From NCBI RefSeq assembly GCF_947507565.1, contig NC_089175.1:372001-436000 (forward strand): 64,000 bases of DNA, read 5' to 3'. The number at the start of each line of letters is the position of its first letter. Positions within the stretch are counted from its first letter, which is position 1. The translations under genes were made by a program, and so were the position numbers. Of the stretch, positions 58,921-64,000 are shown in pieces. The DNA is from Oscarella lobularis. Its lineage: Eukaryota > Porifera > Homoscleromorpha > Homosclerophorida > Oscarellidae. The notes below the pieces were generated by a model. That model was not told where the DNA came from. It did not search any database and saw only the letters and a program-made list of their open reading frames with translations.

Positions 58921-59833
58921 ATGACGAACACCGACGAATCGATCGACTTCAAACAAGTCGAAAAAGAATTTGCTGCCGCCGTCGCGCACGATACAAAGTA
59001 CCAGCGCGAAAACGATGCAAAATTTAGAGCGATTCATCAAAAAGTCGGATCCTACGAAGAGTTTCGGTTAGAGTTTCTCCATTTCGACGTCAACAATCGA
59101 TCGCAACGCGTCCGTTTTATGCCAGAGACATAGTAAAAGCATCGCATTTGACGCCTCTCGAGAAAAAAGATCGATTCGACGTCGACAAACCGAAAAGATC
59201 GACGTGGAACGCGCTTGCGTCGAAAAAACCGGCGGGAAGTCACGTGTTTCCCGCCGCAGACGCAGAACCAGTAGTGAGCGAAACACCCCGAACCGCCCAG
59301 GAATTCAACCGCAGTTGGAGACAACTGAAAACTCCAGAGGCGAAACATAGGTCCAGGGAAAAAATTCAAATTTCGACAATTCTACGATAGTGAATTTTCG
59401 CAGATATCTATTGAACGTCGGAGCGGAACGACTTCGAAACATTTTTAAATTCGAAGTCGGTTTCGGTCTCCTTGGAGATATGCTCATAGTAATGAGTCAG
59501 GTGAGGGGGGGGATGACCACCGTTTGTTTTTGTTACATGGGCTGATTGTGTTTCCAAGGCGTTTCAGGGCGGCGATGACGGCCCCATTGTGGTCGACGTC
59601 TTGGACGCATTGAGCACAACAAATCGATTTGCATTGAACTGCCAGTTCCTGAGCACTTCTGAGAAAGAAAAGGTGGGTCGCCTCTATTTAATTAATTAAT
59701 TAATTAATTAATTAATCTATATTCGTCTCGTGTGTCTGGCCAGATATCGTCGCTTTTTAGCAAGATCGAAGAGAGCTTTCCAGGCGAACGACTGAACGTG
59801 CTACGTCGATTATACTTGCAGAATACAAATTAA
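58921..59833 (+). CDS. CCDC103: CCDC103, dynein arm assembly factor
   Basis: Oligomerising microtubule-bound factor needed to dock outer dynein arms in motile cilia. ATG 58921 ([20 protein letters not shown]). Five exons: [15 protein letters not shown]...[27 protein letters not shown] and the Trp-containing [12 protein letters not shown] (the RPAP3_C-like C-domain lead); [21 protein letters not shown] with [26 protein letters not shown] and [33 protein letters not shown] ending TAA 59831-59833. The DFK-LEKE, SYEEFR and VGFGLLG blocks match human CCDC103. Its presence says that the organism builds motile cilia. Confidence 0.92.
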
Positions 59834-59911
59834 AAATGTTTATACACAAAAGAAATGATGAAAAACAAAACGCTCGCAGCTCTATTATCGCTTTTCGTTT
59901 GTCTTACCTCC
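59834..59911. promoter_or_regulatory. Short convergent 3' interval CCDC103 / TBCK
   Basis: 78 bp between stop codons on opposite strands, AT-rich, so overlapping 3' UTRs are likely. Confidence 0.45.
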
Positions 59912-62900
59912 TCATTGGCCGTCTTCGAACGAAGACAAGAGTCCAAGTGGCTTCAAAGTGCTAGCAACGCCTCCCAGTAGAACGCTCACCTTGGGAAATC
60001 CGAGGCTAACCAATTGCCGTCCAAACTAGAATAAAAAATACGATGACACCTTCGTTATTTTTTTATTTTCTCTTACCGTTGGTGGATCGTTATTTGGGTT
60101 CCCTACGATAATAATGGGACGACCTTTGTGCTTGACGAGAAGATCCTTCTCCGGTCCATTTGCCAACGCTAATTCCTTTCCGTCCGCGTTTCCGAACGCT
60201 TGGTGAAACGGCATGTTGATCGAATACAAAACGTGACCACGTCGAAATCTAAAAAAACAATAAGCCTTACAAAAACGACTCTCTTTTTTTTTACTCTAGT
60301 TGGCTTCGTATGTCGATGACCAAACATTTTCCCTTCGATCGTTTTTCGGTCTGCTTCTCCGTCGAGTTAAGCACGACTCTGTGGCCGAGTAGCTCGTCTT
60401 CCAATCCACACATGATAACCGTATCGCTGATGGTGATTCGCGGGCAAGACTCCTCTTTGAGTTCGTGCAACGTGAGCATTTCAACCGATTGCTAAATAAA
60501 TAAATAAATAAATAAATAATTTTCGTTTTTTTTCTTTCTTGTTGTTCTAACTAGATCGGGAGTTTGGAGTTCTGGCGACGTTTCGCGCGATCCCGGTAGA
60601 TGAATTTTGATTGGAACTAATTTCGAATTGGCCAACTCCATGGAGATTTTGTCGTGACGACGCATCGTCGCGCTGCACGGAGTCGCCTTGAAAACTCGTA
60701 TCGAATCCAAAACGCATCTCTGAATATCCACATCTATGAAAAGAAGGATAAGATTTAAAATAGATTTAAAAATGTTTTGCGTATTTTCTCGCCTGGCATG
60801 TCGGAAAAAAGAAGAATGCACTCGTTGAAACCGTAGGATATGAGAAGATCTTTGAGTTGAATCAGAATGGCAACGCCGACGCACAACGGCAACGACGAAT
60901 TGCCAAGGAGAAGCGTGTCCCAAAGGTGAAAGATTTTGTGCAGCGGAAAAACATCTGCGGAAGTAACCAAAAAACTCGCACCACTCAAATCCCTCAACGA
61001 TTTATATATATACACTTACGCGTGTACATAGTAAGAAACCAGGGAATGGCGTAGAGCTTAAGTAAGAGAATACATATAGAGTCAATAGATATGGTATTCG
61101 ATTACTTCGGGTATGAAGCCAATTTCGTCCAAGTGGTTATAGAGCTCGGGTTCGTGGTATGCAATAAGATGACTAAACACGGCTAGATACTCTACAGAGT
61201 GTGCGCAGATAATACATATATACAGTAAGATAAATTCGTGGATCTTGCCTTGAGCGACAGCCGAGTTGTCTTTGAGAAAAAAGTCGTTAAGGTACTTCGG
61301 AACGAAGGCTTTGAGACAGGCAAAAGCTAACGCTAGTAGCGAGAAGAGAGATTAGCGTGACTCTACTACTACCCCTAGATCCTATTACCCTCGTCGTGAA
61401 AATTCAAATGCAAGAACGGCGCAACGAGAGAATCTAAGCCTAAGATTAATAGAGCTAAGACGTCGCCCGTCCCCCCAATATATCCTATACATCCCCCCCA
61501 ACCTTGCCAATAAACCCAATTGGTATGCGATACCACCCAAGCTTTTAGAATTCGCTTGAATTTCGCGTGTCCAGACGGAGACGAAAAAAGCTCGTTGTAC
61601 TGATGGCATCGAGGCACGTCCACTTCAATCTGTAGAATCAATACAATTCCTATTATTATTCTACGCTTTTTCTATTTGAATCACCTGTCTGTCTGTCGTC
61701 GTTTCTGTTTCTTTGTCAATCGCCGCGTACTCGGCGTGTATATCGCCCTTTTTAGGCCATTGCTTATAAATTTCTTTTTGTCTTGCAAACGATTTTTTTT
61801 CTTACTCTGACGTCGAGAAGAGCCGCCCAGATTTTGGCTCGCATTAGAGGAGGAATGTCGATGCGCGCCTCTCTTAGAATCTTGTCTCGCGTGTACGGAT
61901 ATCCCTGAATAAATATGAGGAAATACGCCACGTCTAAAAGTCGGTATTTCGAGATTGATTCTGCGCCACACACGTACTTCCATCAGTCTTTGAAACAAAA
62001 CAATTCGGTGAAACTGTACAACAATGAAAAATAAAAAACAACAACATAATTCGCACTTTTTTCCCGTGCCTGATATTCGACGTCTTTTTCGCGAATTACG
62101 AGAGGAAGTCGCGCCACTTCCGGCGAAGCACCAGGAATTTTACGCAAGCTAAAAACAATCTCTTCTACCCGAAAAAAAATGTTTTCGTTTGTGGGCTACT
62201 TTTCCCCTGCTTCTAAGAGCGGATAGAACGATCTCTTATCTATGTCTTGCAATCGCTGCTCGAGCTGAAACAACGATAGGACGACAGCCACTTCATTCAG
62301 CTGATAGATACGATCCTTTTCGTAGCCGCAAACAATGCTACCGCTTTCAGCGCAAAGCACGGCACTATAACAACGCTAGTAAGAAAAAAAGACATATAAA
62401 CTGTTATTTTAAACCGGGGAAGTTGGAGAACGGCTGGCTTGGTGCGAATCAGTCCCTGACGCTTTAACTCGCTCTCTAAGTCGCCCCCCGCTAAAGTCCA
62501 CAGATGATAGACCTCTTGAATGGGTCTGCGAATGAGATATGTGTTTCTATTTCGGTCGAAGAGACCTCTGATTAATTAACCTGCTAGCTAAAAAGTCTTC
62601 GTCTACGTCCGTGCTGGAAACTAATTGAAGATTCGATAGTGCTTGAAATCGACTGCTTTTATTCCTTACTGATTCTTCCTATGTCGTCGCTGCCTGGCAT
62701 TGTGAGATTGGCTGATCGGTATGAATAATCGAAGCACCACGATCCTCGAGGAAGGCGATTCTACGCAATAAAATCAAGAGGTTAGAATCGAAAGAGATTT
62801 TTTAACCTTTTTGTTTTTGCTTTGTTCTTTCATATGAACAAACCAGGGATGATCGAGCAATTCCCTAACACTGGCCCTAAGGACAAAGGCAGTGTCGCGA

Positions 62901-64000
62901 ATTTCTACGCGTATATCAATCGTTGTTTTACCTATTGGCTGCCGCCACTGTCAAACATTTTCCGAGAAAGTCTTTCAATTCTGAAGGCATTTCCTAAAAA
63001 ACAATGATCCTCTCTTCTCAGCGTTTCCTGCTAGTCTCTACGCTTTTCTTACGGGCGTCTGCGTGTTAGCTCTGTACATACTGCACGCAAGTAAATTTCC
63101 CAAAACAGTTCCTATAAAAGAAAAAGAGTCCTTAATAACAAATCCCCGGATTCCGCTTCCGTACCGTCGGAAGTGGAAGCGAGCGTCATGATTCTCTGCA
63201 GTATATCCCGAATGTCATCTTTAGCGGACAAGTCTGGCCAGATATGGCACCCCTGGTGCGTGAAAAGAAATAAGGAAGACAGAAACCTTGCTTCCTCTCT
63301 CCTTTACCAGATACGCTTCGAGGAGACACATACCAAGAGACCATATGTCACACTATCAAAAACATATATAAGAAATTTAAATTTAAACAGTTTCATTCAC
63401 CTTTCTGCAAATTTCCAGATGTCCATTCGTTGATCGCTTTCCCTTGGCAATCACTTCCGGAGCCATATACCGCGGTGACCTGAATCCGTCAATCATTAAT
63501 TAAATATTTATTATAGCAAACAGATTTCATACCCAATAGGAAAGGAGACCTCCTTGCCGCAGTCAGTCATGTAGTATAAGCCGTACTGGCTCAACTTGAC
63601 GCACGCCTTCTCGTCATTCTAACATCATAAGATCTCTTTCTCTCTTTTTTTTCCCTTCTCGAGGATTCGTTACCCCTTCTGAAACGACGAACACATTTCG
63701 AGGCGATAGGTTGCGATGTGGTGCAATTCCGCGCTCGTTCATGTACGACAAGGCCTGTAGCGACTGAAAAGCGAAGCGCTGCAGGGAGGAAACGCTAAAG
63801 GATGCGCGGGGTAAGGAAACGAAATTAATAGTTTCTTCCTCCTTTCACCTCTGTCCGCGTCCCGATGCGATGAGGTCTTCGACGCTCGTTGCGTGCCATT
63901 CGCTGACGACGAATAGGCGTTCGTTTTTCGAGCGTACGAGATCGACGTATTGGCTCAGATTGGGATGGTTGGCGTGTTTGAGCGTTTGAAATCGGCCGAG
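59912..64000 (-). CDS. TBCK: TBCK, TBC-domain pseudokinase (3' part; 5' end beyond window)
   Basis: Component of the FERRY complex and regulator of mTOR/endolysosomal function. The frame is open at base 64000 ([20 protein letters not shown]), so N-terminal exons are missing. Kinase-like part: [20 protein letters not shown] (63700), where the catalytic HRD/D is HRN, showing a pseudokinase; [35 protein letters not shown] domain: [20 protein letters not shown] (61830), [20 protein letters not shown] (61600), [15 protein letters not shown] (61540), [20 protein letters not shown] (61300), [20 protein letters not shown] (61150), [19 protein letters not shown] (60940). C-terminal rhodanese-like domain: CLVIDIR (60330), [39 protein letters not shown] 59914-59912. 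Confidence 0.93.

Overview
The window is nuclear DNA from an animal. It carries many densely packed multi-exon genes whose best matches are animal proteins: CBP/p300, Integrator subunit 4, AF4/FMR2, a FE65-type adaptor, Diaphanous formin, TMEM63, TBCK, and CCDC103 (a motile-cilium assembly factor). Introns are mostly 30-150 bp, gaps between genes are often under 100 bp, and about 20 genes plus relics fit in 64 kb. This points to a compact-genome non-bilaterian. A homoscleromorph-type sponge is my best guess, but it is inference only, because no taxon-specific marker was read.

Layout, left to right. 1-4.5 kb: an unidentified secreted protein running off the edge (-), a 20-bp minisatellite, and an intronless protein of nine fibronectin type II domains (-). 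4.5-12 kb: INTS4 (+) and FHIP1 (-), convergent. 12-21.7 kb: an unusual FE65-like adaptor (two WW, a YxxP-rich region, two FE65-type PTBs and a third tensin-like PTB), then an AFF elongation factor and RBX1, all +. 21.7-24.8 kb: a PHP histidinol-phosphatase-like gene (-) head to head with an intronless SUMF-sialidase fusion (+). 25-33.7 kb: lysosomal alpha-mannosidase (-) and a tandem duplication holding two OCIA-domain genes and a PPM1 phosphatase, with complementary decay in the two copies. 34-45.7 kb: CBP/p300 and TMEM63 (+). 45.7-47.5 kb: gene-poor, with a GC-rich run of hairpins that looks like a mobile or structured-RNA element. 47.5-64 kb: Diaphanous, DNAJA3 (without its zinc finger), ZFAND4 and UTP18 (all -), CCDC103 (+), and the 3' part of TBCK (-).

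Functional themes: transcription control (INTS4, AFF, CBP/p300), trafficking and cytoskeleton (FHIP1, Diaphanous, TBCK, FE65-like), lysosomal or glycan enzymes (alpha-mannosidase, SUMF-sialidase), mitochondrial proteins (DNAJA3, OCIA-domain), and ribosome biogenesis or cilia (UTP18/CCDC103). Nothing suggests an operon. What recurs is the head-to-head gene pair with 45-74 bp between start codons (five cases) and convergent 3' ends less than 80 bp apart (two cases).

Exon limits were read by eye from GT/AG (sometimes GC/AG) signals and protein family similarity. Spans run from start to stop codon unless stated, and internal exon boundaries may be off by a few bases.
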